A stretch of DNA of 64,000 bases from Ceratotherium simum simum. Lineage: Eukaryota > Chordata > Mammalia > Perissodactyla > Rhinocerotidae. The stretch spans positions 6,913,280 to 6,977,279 of the forward strand of contig NW_004454182.1 of the NCBI RefSeq assembly GCF_000283155.1, given 5' to 3'. The notes under the pieces are model-generated. The model made no database searches. It worked only from the letters and a program-made list of their open reading frames with translations, and was not told the DNA's origin. Of this stretch, positions 26,901 through 39,945 are shown piece after piece (within the stretch, counting starts at the first letter, position 1; each line of letters starts with the position of its first letter). A program made the position numbers and the translations under genes.

Positions 26901-29757
26901 ATCCTGTTCACAACTATCTCCCCAGCTCCTGGTACAGTGCCTGGCTTATAGTAAAAACAACAACAACAACAGCTAAATACTGAAATAGTCGATTTATTGC
27001 CATGTTGGGTACTGCTCTCAGTACTTTATGTATATTAACTCATTGAAACTTCACAACAGTCCTTTAAAGGTAAATAAATGTAAATATGATTAGGAAGTAC
27101 TTATTCCCTGTTTACAGCTGGTAAATGTCAGAGGTGGAATTTGAAACCAGGCAAAAGGTCCCAGAGTTTGTGCTTTTTACTACTGACTTAGACACCTTTC
27201 TTTAGAAGGCAGTTGACAAATATTTGTTGATTCGATGGATGAATGAATGAATGAAATGAAATGAAAAAGGAACTTTTAATGTTGTATGTATTATTCCATT
27301 TTTATTTTTAAAATATGTTCATGCAAAATACCCAAATAGCCATCAGTAGCACAGATAATAGACTGTGGTCCAGTCACACCGTGGAATATTATACAGCAGT
27401 GAGTAAAACGAGTCACAACTCCATGCAGTAGTGTGTTTGATTCTCATAAGCATAATGCTGAGCAAAAGAAGTCAGATCCTAAAGGGTACCTACTGTACTC
27501 TTCCATTTATATAAAGGATGCTGGTGACCCTTGGTGTGGTTCCTGGAAGGGTACTCAGGGGGTTCTGGGACTGGGAATATTCTGTGTCTCCATCTTGTGC
27601 TGGTTACATGGATCTGTTCAATTTGTGAAAGTTCTTTGAGCTATACACTTATATGTGCACTTTTCTGGTATGTAAATTCTACTTCAATAAACATTTTAAA
27701 ATGGCTAAGATAGACAGAAAAAGGGTTGAAAAGATGAATAAGAGGTTGATAGCATATTCGCCCAAATGTTAACAATAGCTATTTCTTGGACACAGAGCAA
27801 AAAGTAGTTTTTAATTTCTTTGTTGAGGGTTCTTATGTGTTCCAGATGTAATAAAATGATCACATATTACCTATGTAATAAGATTTTTTAAATGTGGTAA
27901 AACAAATTTGCCCCGAACCAATGACTGCCCCATATTAGCACGAGTTTGGCACATGGGTATTGTCCCCACTGGTGAGACAAGACACCCACCTCATCGGTTG
28001 CCCTTCTGGCTCTAGTCTACAGTCTTTCAAGCCTTTAGCATGTCTTCAGGAATTTCTAATTAATGTTTTGTGGGATTTTTGTGTTTTTATCCCCTTTGCC
28101 AGGCTGAACAGTCAAAAGAAGAGCAGAAGCAAGGTTTGAATGCGGAGAAATTGATGAGGCAAGTCTCCAAGGACGTGTGTCGGCTCCGGGAACAGAGCCG
28201 GAAGGTGCCTCGGCAGGTGCAGTCCTTCAGGTAAACGGCCCCACCCTTGGACACTTTCAGGGTGTCCTCGTGTGCTCTGAGTTATGTAGGAGTTCCCCTC
28301 AGAGTACGCTCGAAGTTACTATTGGGATGTGAGACCCCAGGTCCTCTCCTCCCAGTTTGAACGTTTAAGTTTCCATTTGCTCCTTCCTGAGGTACAAACC
28401 CCGCTGGCGCAGTCCTGACTAGATTAAAGCCTGGCTCCCTAAGAACCTAGGTGCCCCCAGCTCTTGGAAGCAGTTAGCACACCTGCCCGAGACACCTTGA
28501 CGCAGAATACAGAAAGGTACAAAAAGGGCACGTATCTCCGGGGTTTTGTTGTTCACTCGTTCCACAGACATCCCTTGGGTCCCCCGTGAGCCACATGCGT
28601 GCTAGGCCCAGGGACAAGAGAGGAGCGAGTGCTCCTGCTCTCACAAGGCTCCGGTCTTGGGGAGGCGGCAGGTGAACAGACCACCACCAGGCCACGTGGG
28701 AAGAGCTCACTGAAGGGATCAGGGTCCTGAGGGCCTGCAGGAGCTAGCTGGAGAAGGTGGTGAGAGAGGCAGCATTTGAACCCCTGGTGGAAGTGTGGGT
28801 ACGAGCGTTTCAGGCACTCGGGGTGGTAGGTTTGAGAAGGGCATCGAGGCAGGAGGGACCAGCGTGGACAGAGGCGCAGAGCCTTCAAGGTCAGTGCCAG
28901 GCTCCGTGTGCGGGGGAGAGCTGCCAGCAGGTGAGCTGTGGGGCAGAGTTGGGCTCAGACCGCACAAGGCCTGGCATGCTGTGCTGAAGATTTTCAGCTG
29001 TGGTTTTAGACGGTAAAGGAGCCAGCAGGGTCTCCAAACACAAAAGCAAGTGACGGAGATAGATTTTATGTGGGGCCAATGTTAGAGGCCTTGTGGAGAG
29101 TGGGCAGGGGCAGAAACTGGAAAGGGGGAGGCCAATTCAGTGATAGAGTGATGGGAGAGGAGCGGGTGGAGGGGCAGTGGGAACCAGCGGAGCGCCCCAT
29201 CGAGGTGCCAGTATGGAGACTGTGCCAGTGTGGGCACTGGAGAGAGGAGCAGGTTTGTTGTGAGGGTGGTGGGTTCTGCTTTTGGACAGAGCAGGTTAAC
29301 AATCCCAGTAGGACAGCCTGGGTAACTATGGCCAGTAGACAAGTAGAAATAAAAATCTAAAGCCAGGATTAGAAGTCAGATGGAAGATAAGAATGGGAGT
29401 CTTCAGCCTACATGTGGTGGTTCCATCAATGGAAATGGGGCAAACATCCCAGAAAAGATGGCCAGGAGAGGAGGCACGGTGGGTGCCGACATTGAGGGCC
29501 TCGCAGCAAGAAAGGTGTAAGAAGGAGCGGCTGGCGAGATAGAGGAGACCCAGGAGAGCGTGGTCCACGAGCTGGAGGGAGGGACGTTGTCGGACACCAT
29601 GGAACACCACAGAAAAGAAGAGGAATGAAAAATATCCCCTGGACTGGGCAATCAGGAGGCCACTATTGACCATCAGGGGACGGTTTCAGTCCAGTGAGAA
29701 TAGGGCCTCAGAAAGGGTTTTGTTTGCTTGGGGTTTGGTTTGGTTCGGTTCTGGATG

Positions 29758-29822
<65 letters not shown>

Positions 29823-32046
29823 GCTTTTAAGGGACAGGGAGAAGCCGAAGCCCGAGGAGAGTGTTCTGATGTGTGGGGGCAGGGGGCTGTGAGGTGGAGC
29901 AGGCCTAGTTGGGAAGGGCTGGGCTTTGGTGCCAGGCGGAGGGTGCAGCCGGAGGAAGAAGTTGGAGGTCAGCGCTGAACTGAAGGAATCCAGAGCGGAG
30001 GGAAGGGATGCCGAGGCGTCCTGGGCTTCCGACTTTTTGAATATGATGGTTTATAGTCAAGAGTCAAGTTTTTCCTGCCTCCGTTCTGCTGCAGAATCAC
30101 TCTTGTAACTTTTAGAGAATGCTGCTCCTTGGGTTTTCAGAACTCCAGGGTGGGGAGAGGAATCTTCTCACGCCTCTGGTGCTGTGGTCACTTTGAGAGT
30201 AAGCAACGTTGTCCAGCATGGAAATCATACAACCCCCAGCTGTTGCTAAAACCCAAAATAAAGATTTATAAACACTCCCCGTGTCCCTTAACAAACAAAC
30301 CCATTTATATGACCAGGCATGGGGTAAAAATGAATGAGATGGACCAGGCTAAGAGAGACTGTACTGGAATTGTGGAGGCCCCTGGTCACTGACACCTGGC
30401 ATTGTGTGGTGAGACAGCGGAGAGCAGTGGGGCCTGGGGCGCTCTGCCTGAAGCACAGGTGCGACGACTTCTGGAATCAAGAGCCCAGTGTCTCCTGGTC
30501 TTCTGATTTGTCAAGGGAAGTTAGAAATCAGGAATTTCATGTGAAATATCTCAAATGTAGACCCTGGTAGTTAATTCAGATATTTCAGAAACACCACGTG
30601 AGCCAAAGAAACCCACTTACAGGAAGTGTTCAAGCACGAGTCCCCAGTTTTCAGTTCTGCCTTATGGCCTTCAATGACATCATGACCATGCTCACTTGCC
30701 TTTTTTTTTTTTGTGAGGAAGATCAGCCGTGAGCTAACATCCATGCCAATCCTCCTCTTTTTGCTGAGGAAGACCGGCCCTGAGCTAACATCTATTGCCA
30801 ATCCTCCTCCTCTTTTTTTTTTCCCCTTTTTCTCCCCAAAGCCCCAGTAGATAGTTGTATGTCATAGTTGCACATCCTTCTAGTTGCTGTATGTGGGATG
30901 CGGCCTCAGCACAGCCAGACAAGCGGTGCGTCAGTGCGCGCCCGGGATCCGAACCCGGGCCGCCAGCAGCGGAGCACGCGCACTCAACCACTAAGCCACG
31001 TGGCTGGCCCCCACACTTGCCTTTTTAATTCTTATTTTTATCTCTTATGGAACTGAACAAATCGAAAGGACGCTATGCCACAAAAATAGCTCTCGTTCTA
31101 ACTTCCACAATGTTTTCACCCTTCCTTTTCTTCTCTCTCCTGTCCTTAGCCTTTAGAGCATTTCCACCTCAGTTCTGGCTTCTTACCCCACGCTTCCTCC
31201 TCCGTGTAGACTGTTCATTTCTCAAGGGAGACCCCATGCGTCTTCCTTCTTTACGGCTACCGACGTGCGCCATGTAGGTAACTAACTCTCCTCAGTAAAT
31301 GTGTTGACGGGACACTATGAACCATGTGAGGATTTTGTAGGAAAACAGACATGTTGATCCTGTCTTTGGTAGCTATACAATCCTAAAACCTTATTTTTTT
31401 AACACTCTCCTAACCTCTGAAAAGCATTCTGCCCGTTTCTTTCTCAATCTCTCCTTTCAGGTTGTCTCTGCTCATCCCCGCCTCAGGATGCAGGACAGAC
31501 TTAACCTTTACAACAGTCAGGTTCCTTCTTGTCCCTTCATTGGAGTCATGGTATCACCCATCAAGTCGCCCTTACCTTAGCATGGTGTCGATTTTAAAGA
31601 ATTTCCCGATATCGTGTGCTTCTCTGTGAGGTCCCTGAGAAATTTCCCAGGATTTTGGCCCTCTTGAATCCTCTACTGCCTGGTTTGGAAACACCTGGAC
31701 TGACCACCTGGTGGTGTAAAACTGTCTTCCGCTGGAAATCCTGGAAGGGCACTTCCCGCCTTGGCTTGTAGGTGAATTCCCGTAAGCCAGAGCTACCAGT
31801 CTCCTTTCTGGCCTGCCACAAAAAGGCCAAGACGATCTTGATTTTAAATGAGTTCTACCTAAGGAGAAGGCCAGCTATCCAGGCTTGTAGAGCTACGCTG
31901 GAGTTCTTGGGACTATGTTTATGGCCACAGGTACTTTCTCATCTTATTTCAGTGGGTTTCTTTCTCACCCCGACTCTAGGGAGAAGATTGCCTACTTCAC
32001 CAGAGCAAAGATCAGCATCCCGTCCCTGCCGGCAGATGACGTGTGA
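2870..32046 (+). CDS. WWC2: WWC2 (WW and C2 domain containing 2), 3' part: seven coding exons
   Basis: Joined exons are 2870-2994, 4839-5037, 6354-6518, 7803-7895, 11992-12234, 28103-28230 and 31980-32046. They read through in one frame for 339 residues to a TGA. From the family, WWC2 is a cytoplasmic KIBRA-type scaffold that acts upstream in Hippo signalling by activating LATS kinases and restraining YAP. The N-terminal WW domains and the C2 domain lie before this window. Seen here, in order, are an acidic Glu-rich stretch, a Ser/Arg-rich segment with SDSDSST and ERRSLRVKR that matches the aPKC-binding region of KIBRA, a Leu/Glu-rich coiled coil and a C-terminal ADDV PDZ ligand. From remembered lengths (human WWC2 about 1192 aa), this is roughly residues 854 to the end. 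WWC2 is chosen over WWC1 and WWC3 because CLDN22 and CLDN24 follow immediately. No frameshift or stop was seen. Confidence 0.93.
2995..4838. other. WWC2 intron
   Basis: Mostly AT-rich with no named repeat recognised. The block 3990-4480 is odd: its minus strand stays open or nearly open with protein-like composition (see findings). I cannot identify it. Confidence 0.4.
4839..5037 (+). CDS. WWC2: WWC2 coding exon
   Basis: The acceptor is caccatag and the donor gtgagt. The first base completes the split Trp codon, then 66 codons follow and the exon ends in phase 0. The encoded segment begins [20 protein letters not shown] and is acidic and Ser/Pro-rich, probably disordered. There is no recognised domain. 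Its length and phase join correctly with both neighbours, which is the main support. Confidence 0.88.
5038..6353. other. WWC2 intron
   Basis: I recognise no gene, RNA or mobile element. A small local duplication of 'atccaaactcagc' occurs around 5824-5856. Confidence 0.4.
6354..6518 (+). CDS. WWC2: WWC2 coding exon
   Basis: The acceptor is tatcgtag and the donor gtgagt. The exon is 165 bases, or 55 whole codons, phase 0 on both sides. It encodes a basic, Arg-rich segment including [20 protein letters not shown], the kind of Ser/Arg sequence that precedes the aPKC-binding motif in WWC proteins. It is locally GC-rich, with many CpGs around 6400-6500, unlike the AT-rich introns on both sides. 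Confidence 0.9.
7095..7425 (+). repeat. L2-like ancient repeat in WWC2 intron
   Basis: Phrases such as 'ttcaacaaacattt', 'gccctgcccttacagagctt' and 'gaaggtgacatttcagcaaagacctgaag' are typical of ancient L2/MIR-type mammalian repeats. The family call is by recognition only. Confidence 0.5.
7803..7895 (+). CDS. WWC2: WWC2 coding exon (aPKC-binding-type segment)
   Basis: The exon has 31 whole codons between the acceptor ttgccag and the donor gtatgt. It holds [17 protein letters not shown] and then ERRSLRVKR. In WWC1/KIBRA the equivalent Ser- and Arg-rich stretch binds atypical PKC, and its basic Ser motif resembles a pseudosubstrate. The match to that conserved block is the clearest family signature in the window. 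Function here is inferred from the family. Confidence 0.92.
7896..9226. other. WWC2 intron, 5' part
   Basis: No gene or repeat that I can name. A local G-run (ggggggtgggggg-like) occurs near 8795-8806. Confidence 0.35.
9243..9486 (-). mobile_element. ERE SINE ('ttagctcaggg' tail type)
   Basis: Complete antisense copy with T-rich left end and head ggggctggcccagtgg at the right. Target duplication ctgttgccagcatttt at 9227-9242 and 9487-9502, with one mismatch. Confidence 0.92.
9675..9982 (-). mobile_element. Long composite ERE SINE (about 310 bases)
   Basis: Antisense copy carrying both the 'ttagctcaggg' modules and the 'caactagaaggatgtgcaac' module. Target duplication ttaaatggttttt / ttaaatgattttt flanks it. 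It is separated from the previous ERE by about 170 bases. Confidence 0.9.
10025..11160. other. WWC2 intron between EREs
   Basis: No exon or named repeat recognised. 10700-10930 is C/T-rich and has a short open frame without family resemblance. Confidence 0.35.
11175..11425 (+). mobile_element. ERE SINE ('ttagctcaggg' tail type)
   Basis: Head ggggccggccctgtgg, then the tRNA-like region and two tail modules ending in an A-rich run. A short flanking repeat around aaaacttatctcc / aaaatcttacc is an approximate target duplication. Confidence 0.88.
11992..12234 (+). CDS. WWC2: WWC2 coding exon (C-terminal coiled coil)
   Basis: The exon has 81 whole codons, with acceptor actatccag and donor gtacag. 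After [14 protein letters not shown] comes a Leu/Glu/Lys-rich heptad-like stretch of about 45 residues, then a [14 protein letters not shown] segment. This fits the C-terminal coiled coil of WWC proteins, which is next to the aPKC segment. It is followed by the largest intron in the window (about 15.9 kb). Confidence 0.93.
12762..12905 (+). mobile_element. Truncated ERE SINE abutting a second ERE
   Basis: Contains the head and tRNA-like region, then stops after 'catcccacatacaaaaatggtgg', where another ERE starts at once. Either the second SINE inserted into the first, or this copy lost its tail. Confidence 0.85.
12906..13103 (+). mobile_element. ERE SINE, immediately downstream in the same orientation
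   Basis: Head ggggctggcccagtgg, tRNA-like region, one 'ttagctcagg..cttcctc' module, and a run of A bases. It directly follows the truncated copy at 12762. Confidence 0.88.
13700..13990 (+). repeat. L2-like ancient repeat
   Basis: Phrases such as 'gtcgtgctcgcaaagagcttatggttta' and 'gcgaaacttaaactggccttgaaa' follow the L2-type pattern. Divergent; family by recognition only. Confidence 0.4.
15095..15311 (+). mobile_element. ERE1-type SINE, well preserved
   Basis: Head gggccggccctgtggc, the full CG-rich tRNA-like part, then 'caactagaaggatgtgcagc' and 'ctactggggctttgg', and a long A run. Perfect target duplication gaattgtgct at 15084-15093 and 15312-15321. Retained CpGs suggest a fairly young copy. 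Confidence 0.93.
15999..16198 (+). mobile_element. Non-autonomous hAT (MER1/Charlie-type) DNA transposon
   Basis: Imperfect inverted ends run from cagaggtcaacaaac to gtttgccaacccccaa. A perfect 8-base target duplication (atgtagag) lies at 15991-15998 and 16199-16206. The internal text 'ggctttgtgggccat' and 'ataaaacttgacaaaaaca' is typical of this common mammalian family. Confidence 0.85.
16711..19416. other. WWC2 large intron, segment without named elements
   Basis: Scanned on both strands. Open frames at 17693-18012 and 18923-19240 are short, overlap each other in different frames or strands, and have no family resemblance. An (AGGAG)n-like patch occurs at 19036-19062. Confidence 0.35.
19431..19620 (+). 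mobile_element. ERE SINE
   Basis: Head gggaaccggcctggtggc with the tRNA-like part and one 'ttagctcagggccaatcttcc' module. Perfect 14-base target duplication aagaattccagctt at 19417-19430 and 19621-19634. Confidence 0.92.
20600..22600. other. Repeat-poor intronic stretch
   Basis: In about 2 kb I recognise no SINE, LINE or DNA element, unusual for this window. Homeobox-like TAATTA cores, for example near 20983, and GATA-like sites occur but are common by chance. It is a candidate for conserved non-coding sequence only. Confidence 0.3.
22800..23270 (-). repeat. L1-like relic
   Basis: The text around 'gatgaacagctttccatatt' and 'acaattttcagttatagacaatg' resembles old L1-type 3' sequence read antisense. 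Weak call. Confidence 0.35.
26560..26790 (+). mobile_element. L1 3' end
   Basis: The text runs from 'tttgggtgatcatgatgtatc' through 'gtaccactctggtg' to 'ttgctgtgaacctaaaataaagtc', the characteristic end of L1M-type elements. Confidence 0.65.
26965..27190 (+). repeat. MIR SINE relic
   Basis: Pattern 'ttaactcattgaaacttcacaac', 'gtttacagctg' and 'agaggtggaatttgaaacc' follows the MIR core and flanks. An (AAC)n run precedes it at 26956-26970. Confidence 0.5.
27320..27715 (+). mobile_element. L1 3' region
   Basis: The text 'gtggaatattatacagcagtg', 'agcataatgctgagcaaaag' and 'tccatttatataaaggatg' follows the end of L1 ORF2 and 3' UTR of old mammalian L1. It ends in 'cttcaataaacattt'. Confidence 0.65.
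28103..28230 (+). CDS. WWC2: WWC2 penultimate coding exon
   Basis: The acceptor is ctttgccag and the donor gtaaac. It encodes 42 codons plus AG of a split Arg codon. The peptide is Gln/Lys/Glu-rich and helical in character, continuing the coiled coil ([20 protein letters not shown], then [12 protein letters not shown]). The last residues, VQSF, lead into REK at the start of the final exon, as in KIBRA. Confidence 0.92.
28540..29500 (+). repeat. GC-rich intron with L2-like sequence
   Basis: Phrases such as 'gtgctaggcccagggacaag' near 28599 and 'gcagcatttgaacccctggtgg' suggest L2-type relics. Several overlapping short open frames on both strands reflect GC content and are not supported as genes. 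Confidence 0.4.
29758..29821. repeat. (TG)n microsatellite with CG interruption
   Basis: About 32 dinucleotide units, interrupted by cgcgcg and one cg. Likely length-polymorphic. Confidence 0.95.
30701..31012 (-). mobile_element. Long composite ERE SINE
   Basis: Antisense copy with both tail modules, like the copies at 9675 and 58089. Target duplication cacttgccttttt flanks it (left near 30693, right near 31014). Confidence 0.9.
31060..31979. other. Last WWC2 intron, 3' part
   Basis: C/T-rich near 31110-31260. No repeat or gene recognised. The final acceptor is at 31978-31979. Confidence 0.35.
31980..32046 (+). CDS. WWC2: WWC2 terminal coding exon with ADDV PDZ ligand
   Basis: The acceptor is gactctag. 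One base completes the split Arg codon, then 21 codons and TGA at 32044-32046. The protein ends [11 protein letters not shown]. The ADDV tail is the PDZ-binding C-terminus typical of WWC1 and WWC2. The exon continues into the 3' UTR without a splice site that I would call. Confidence 0.93.
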
Positions 32047-33958
32047 TGGCATCACTGATGAAAGTACTTTTTCACCTGTTCATTTCTTAGGGAGGGCGAA
32101 AGACTGAACATTTGTTCTGTTTTTAGGGTTTTTTTTTTTTTGTAATATAAATGTCAACTCTTAAAGAGCTTTTATTTCACATCAGATTTTCAACATGTTA
32201 ATTTGTAAAGTACCTTGAATGTAATTCCTATATGTTTAAAAAAGAAAAAAAAAATCAGATAACCAAAATGGGGTAATCTGGTACACAGATGTTGTACAGT
32301 CTGTATGTAATGCCAGTGGGCTTTATTTTGTAAAAATGGACTAGAGGCAGGACCCAGTGTGCATCCTATCGAACCGACTGTTGAGAGAGAGCTTGGTTGA
32401 GCAGAAGGGGGTGTCTGCCTTTCCTTTGAGTTCTTGTGAGGACACTGGGAAGATGGCAGGGGCGCCACGTGCTGTTTTTATACTAGAGAGCAGTTCTTGC
32501 AGTGTGAAGTTAGACGCGAGGGAGGATAAGCTTCGTACAGAGCTCCCAGTCCACCTGAAACAGGTGCGGCCTTCATTTCTGTCGCCTATGTTGGAACACT
32601 TTGTTTCCATAAAACAGTTTCCTTTGTCCTTTTCTATTTGTCTAAAGAAAACAAAAACGAAATGCTGAATGCAAGAATATAAGAATGCAAAGGAGCAATA
32701 CTCCTGGCCTCACTAAAGTTCTTGTGATTTATGACATTAAGGGGAGGGAGAAAGCCAGTTACCTGAAAATACACAAAAACAAACTCATCAGCTGAGCAGC
32801 TGCTGCTTCTAACTCAACCTGAATTTGTGTAAGTGTTCAAACGTGAGTTTCTGGGTTGCACCAATGATGTTTTGTCCTAGGTGTGAGGATGGTACCTAGT
32901 GGAGGAATGTGGGGGCCCAGTGTCTACGGCCAGACTACAGGTGATGTGGGGGGAACGCATCAGCACTTATTTGTTGAAACCAGGGACAAAGGAAAGGCTA
33001 TCTTGATTGAATCAAAAGTTGCCAAAAATTTAAAAAGATACTTTATTAAACAGATTTCTAACATTTACTAGAAATTACTTTGCAGCTCTCGTGTTTGGGG
33101 GATCATATCTATAATTTATGGTAAGGAATTGGGAGGCAAAGAGAAGAGTGTGCCTGGGGAGATTATTAATTTCAAGTATAGGCTAAGTCGTTGGTTTAAA
33201 AAAAAAGCCATTCTAGATGAACAAGTTTAGAGATATAAACGGACTGAAGTATCCTCCAGTATAGAATTTTAGCTTACCCAGCTCAGGCACTTCTTAAAAG
33301 AAACAGGTCCCCATTGTCACTCTGCCAGCATAAAGGCTTCTAAAATAAATAGTATTTATGCGATTTAAATCATACTTATTACTCAATCTGTTATACTGCA
33401 AAAGGCAGGTTTTGGTTAGCCATCTTATATAGCAAAGTAAATGAATTTTTTTTTTTTAGAAATGCAAAAATCATCTTAAAGGAATGGGCCCCTTAAAAAA
33501 TTCACACACACAAGTTCTATTCCTAAGCTAGAATCGTCATTGGCAAGAATTTTTATTTTCTTGAAAGTAATCATATTTTGGAAAGTTCATTTTATCAGAA
33601 TCAAAATTCAAATTAAGCAATTTCTGAGCCTAGAACTTTAATTATTTTTTCCTAAGTGTCCCACCACATATATACAAATGTCTTTGAAGCTATAACTGGA
33701 CGTGACACTACTTTGAACAAAACCCAGCCTCATGAAGTGACTGAGCACAGTCCTTCAAGGCTGCCCATTTCATTCTGTCAGATGACTAAGGAAAACTAGA
33801 AAAAGAGTACCATTCATCCTTGTCAAGGTCAAATGTGAAAGACAGAAGTTTATTTAATGTAGAGTTAAATGAAGGTCAGCTGTTTTCAGCTTCTTAGTTT
33901 GACCATGAAAATGTTTATAGAATTATGTGTAGTTGTACCGTACGATTTTATTTTCTTC

Positions 33959-33971
33959 ATTTATTTATTTA
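33959..33971 (+). promoter_or_regulatory. AU-rich element (three overlapping AUUUA motifs)
   Basis: The 13-base run ATTTATTTATTTA lies in the predicted WWC2 3' UTR. Overlapping AUUUA motifs are known mRNA-decay elements. Whether this one is used is not shown by sequence. Confidence 0.4.
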
Positions 33972-35914
33972 CGGTCTTATTTATGTTCTGTTTAATATAT
34001 AGTTCGGTTCTGGCCATTTTAAATGTTTGACATAGAAGAGGCTATATTGGAATATTTACAGCTTTATAAATCTTCATCAGATTAGCTGTTAACTTTTTGT
34101 AATACAAAAAGTTTCAGACAAGTATAAAAGAATAAAATCTGTCTCAGGCTGGTAGTTAACAGTTGTGACCAAGATGCTTTTGGTTTTATTTTATAAAATT
34201 TGCTCATTTCTAACATGAGAGACAAACTTATTTTAATGTAATCTTTTTCCACACTTTAAAAATCAGCAATAGTGTTATGTATTTATAGGCAGCTTTTAAC
34301 AATCCTGTCATATTTGTACTAACCCAAATGATTCACAATGATAAAACATTTTAATAACTTGATCACAAAACCATATGGACAATACGAATTTTAATATTAT
34401 AAATACTATTTTTTAAACATAGAATTTATTCTGCACAGGGTAAAAAGAATGTAATATTTAGTTCTCAAGTTTGAATTATCAGTATGTTATTACAATTTTG
34501 TATATCAGAATCTAAGTGTTACAGGTACAAAAAGAATATTGCTAGCCAAATGAACAACGTTTAGCTGAATCTCTGTAGCATGCAAATCAAATAAATTTAA
34601 AATCTTTTTTTTTTTTTGCTATTACTTTATCTATATTGTATTAAATATCAAAAGCTCAGGACTGAACTAAATATTTAATCAGGTTAAATTCTGAATATGT
34701 TTCTGTTTTAATTTGTCTTGTTTGTAAAAGTATGCAAATACATCACATAGATTAACTTTGGTTTCTGCACTCTTCATGTGTTTGTGGGTGGAAAAAAATT
34801 CAGTGGGATTTTTTTTTAAACAAAGATACAGATTGCCTAATACCTTACTTCAGTGTCATTTATTGTTCAGTCAGTTTCCCTGATTGGCACAAATACAAGA
34901 GTTTATTTGAACGGAGCAAATATAAAATCTTCCATGAAGAATTCCCCAAGCCAGCAGTTTATTGTGAATAGTCCTTGGTAGGATGATATGTACTGCTGAT
35001 AAAAAAAAAAGACGCAATATTTTCGTTGTGCAAGATGAAGGGCTCCAGGATATGAGCTCTGTCATCGCACCACCCGGACTGACAGAGTGCTCGGCGGCCC
35101 GGGGCAGCTGTCCCAGGAGGGTCTTGCCCACACACCCGGGTCCTGACCTGCAGTGCCCCCTGTGGCCGCTCCACAGAGCCAGGGGCAGCCAGGGGTGGAT
35201 GGGAATGTTGACCATCTGCCGCAGAGCCAAGGACACAGAAGCCAAAGCACATTTGCATGGTAGAGTTTACATGAATCTTCCGGAACACAAGATTGCCCTC
35301 CTCTGCTTCTGACATAGTAAAGAAGGCGTGAATGAATGTGGCTGACTTTTAGAAAGGGCTCCATAGAGGCACTGAGATCTCTGATTAAAAATAAGGTGAT
35401 GTGTCCATGTCTCTCACCTCTCAAGCTTTCGAAGAGCCAGCAACTTTTTTAGTATAATCAGATGTCATACATTTAAGATAAATATGCAGCAAGACTTTAG
35501 TCTCAGTATAATAGGTGATCTTAAACAATTAGAAGAAGTAAATGATTAGCAGTAACATTTCCAATTGCCAGAATGATTCATCTCTATGAATAACACCTTC
35601 AAAGATATGTAAGTACTAATATAATGTTTTATTTAGCTGTTCTGTGCCATCACTGGATCTATTTTAAAATTGAGAAAACTCATTCACAGTAGTGAGTATG
35701 ATTACTATTAAGTCTTGATTGATTTTGGTCTCAGAGTAGAAGATGAAAGTGGCTTACCATCTTAGAAAGAAATGAGAGTTTAACAAGCTAATAGCCACAG
35801 GAAAAAACACATTTTAGAAAATGAAAAGCAAAGTGAATGGGTGACTGTGTAGCAGGAAATCCTACCACATCCAGAGTTGACACCTGAGGAGGGGACACAC
35901 TGATCCGTTCTGGC

Positions 35915-36595
<681 letters not shown>

Positions 36596-37125
36596 TTAGC
36601 CAAACTAACTCCTGCCTTTCGGTTGCTGTGAAAAGAAGTGTGACAGTGTGTTATCACTCACGGAGCTCAGAAATATTTTTTCATTGTGTATATAGGAGGA
36701 TTCTTGCCAGAGTTGCTATTGTTCGATTCCATGTTGAATAGGTTTCAGAAAAGGATAGGGAAATAATTCTGCAAACCAGTAATGCCAAGGTGTGGCCAAG
36801 ATCGTGTTTGTGTCCTATAGGCGGAATTTTGTAGTAAGCAGTTTGTCCCCAAAATAACTAAGTAGTAATAATCCTCCTTTCATTGTTAACGTATAAATTG
36901 CTTGCATGTTGTTCCCAACCTTTCTAAGGAGTCAAAGAATTAAGAAGCCTACATGCAAAATGTTTAATTGACAGTTTTGGCTCAACTCCTACTGCTTTAT
37001 ACCTTACTAATTGCGCCTGTCAGATTTTCATCTCTTAAAGTTCTCACATTTCAATACATATGTTCTGGTAATACTGAGTGTTACCATTTTTTAAAAATAG
37101 GTTCAAGAAACGTATTTCTTAACCA

Positions 37126-37131
37126 AATAAA
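37126..37131 (+). terminator. WWC2: Candidate distal poly(A) signal for WWC2
   Basis: A canonical AATAAA hexamer lies beyond CLDN22 in sense orientation for WWC2. It is chosen as the distal candidate because its distance from the stop codon fits a long 3' UTR overlapping CLDN22. The earlier hexamers at 34131 and 34590 could be used instead or as well. Confidence 0.35.
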
Positions 37132-37150
37132 TCGATCTTATCAGAAATCT

Positions 37151-38135
37151 CTCTAGACCTTCAATCTGCCCCATTTTTCTTAAATCCCTTAGGCTACGTA
37201 TACCACATAACAAGAAACAATACTGAACTAATATCAAGTCTGTTTACCTACATGCCTTTCTGTCAAATTCATGCACGTGTGCATAAACACTTATTTTTTT
37301 TCTTTGCTTAAGTATGCCTCCTGTGCTGTGGAAAAGTTAAGCAATAGGACTTTGTAGGTTAGAATCAAGATCTCTGTTGCTTTACCACTAAAGTATATAT
37401 CCCCATGCTTGTAATTTTTAATTGAACGAGGGAAAACTTTTATTAGGGCAAATGAACTGTCAATATTTGTATATCAAGCAGAATATTTTTGGAATTATCT
37501 TTTTTAAATACGAAGCTTTTGACGGAAGTGACGAGACAGGAGATTGGCCGGTATTTTAAATCTGAGAGTATCATGATGTACTGAAAACTTTCAGCCTCAT
37601 AAAATCCTGTCACATAGGGTGCCTAGTAATTTCCTGAACACAAACCACCTCTGTTCAAAGAAGACCAAAGGCATTGTTGTGGAAATAACACTCTGAGATA
37701 GGTTTAACGTGTGGTTTTGCTAATGTAGAATGCTTAAAAGATTCCAGATTGTTCATGTTTTTCTTTAGGAAACAGAAACTAATTATTACAAAAACAGAAA
37801 AAAGTTCTGATATAAAATTAACACATTAAAGCTTAATACCAACTATATTGGATAACCACCACCACATTTTGATTTAAATAGCCAGATCAATGGATTATTT
37901 TTGCTCATACCTATGTAATGCTTACCATAATAAGTTTCTTTTAAGTACAAGATTCGCCTCTTTCTTACTTCTCCAGGTTGTGAGGGGAAGGGGAGCATCT
38001 AGGATAGAAAAGTAGTTATTTAATGAGAAAATGTGAGCAGCACAGATTTAGTCCATAACAAAGACCCCTTTGTCATGTAGACCCCTACATCACAGTTGAT
38101 GTAGAAAGATGTGTCTCTCTGGTCTTGTCCAAGTC
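37151..38135. other. Spacer between the two claudin genes
   Basis: The spacer is AT-rich. I see no recognisable repeat, ORF or RNA gene. It must contain whatever promoter drives CLDN22, on the minus strand just right of 36577, but I cannot point to specific sites. Confidence 0.4.
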
Positions 38136-39945
<1,810 letters not shown>

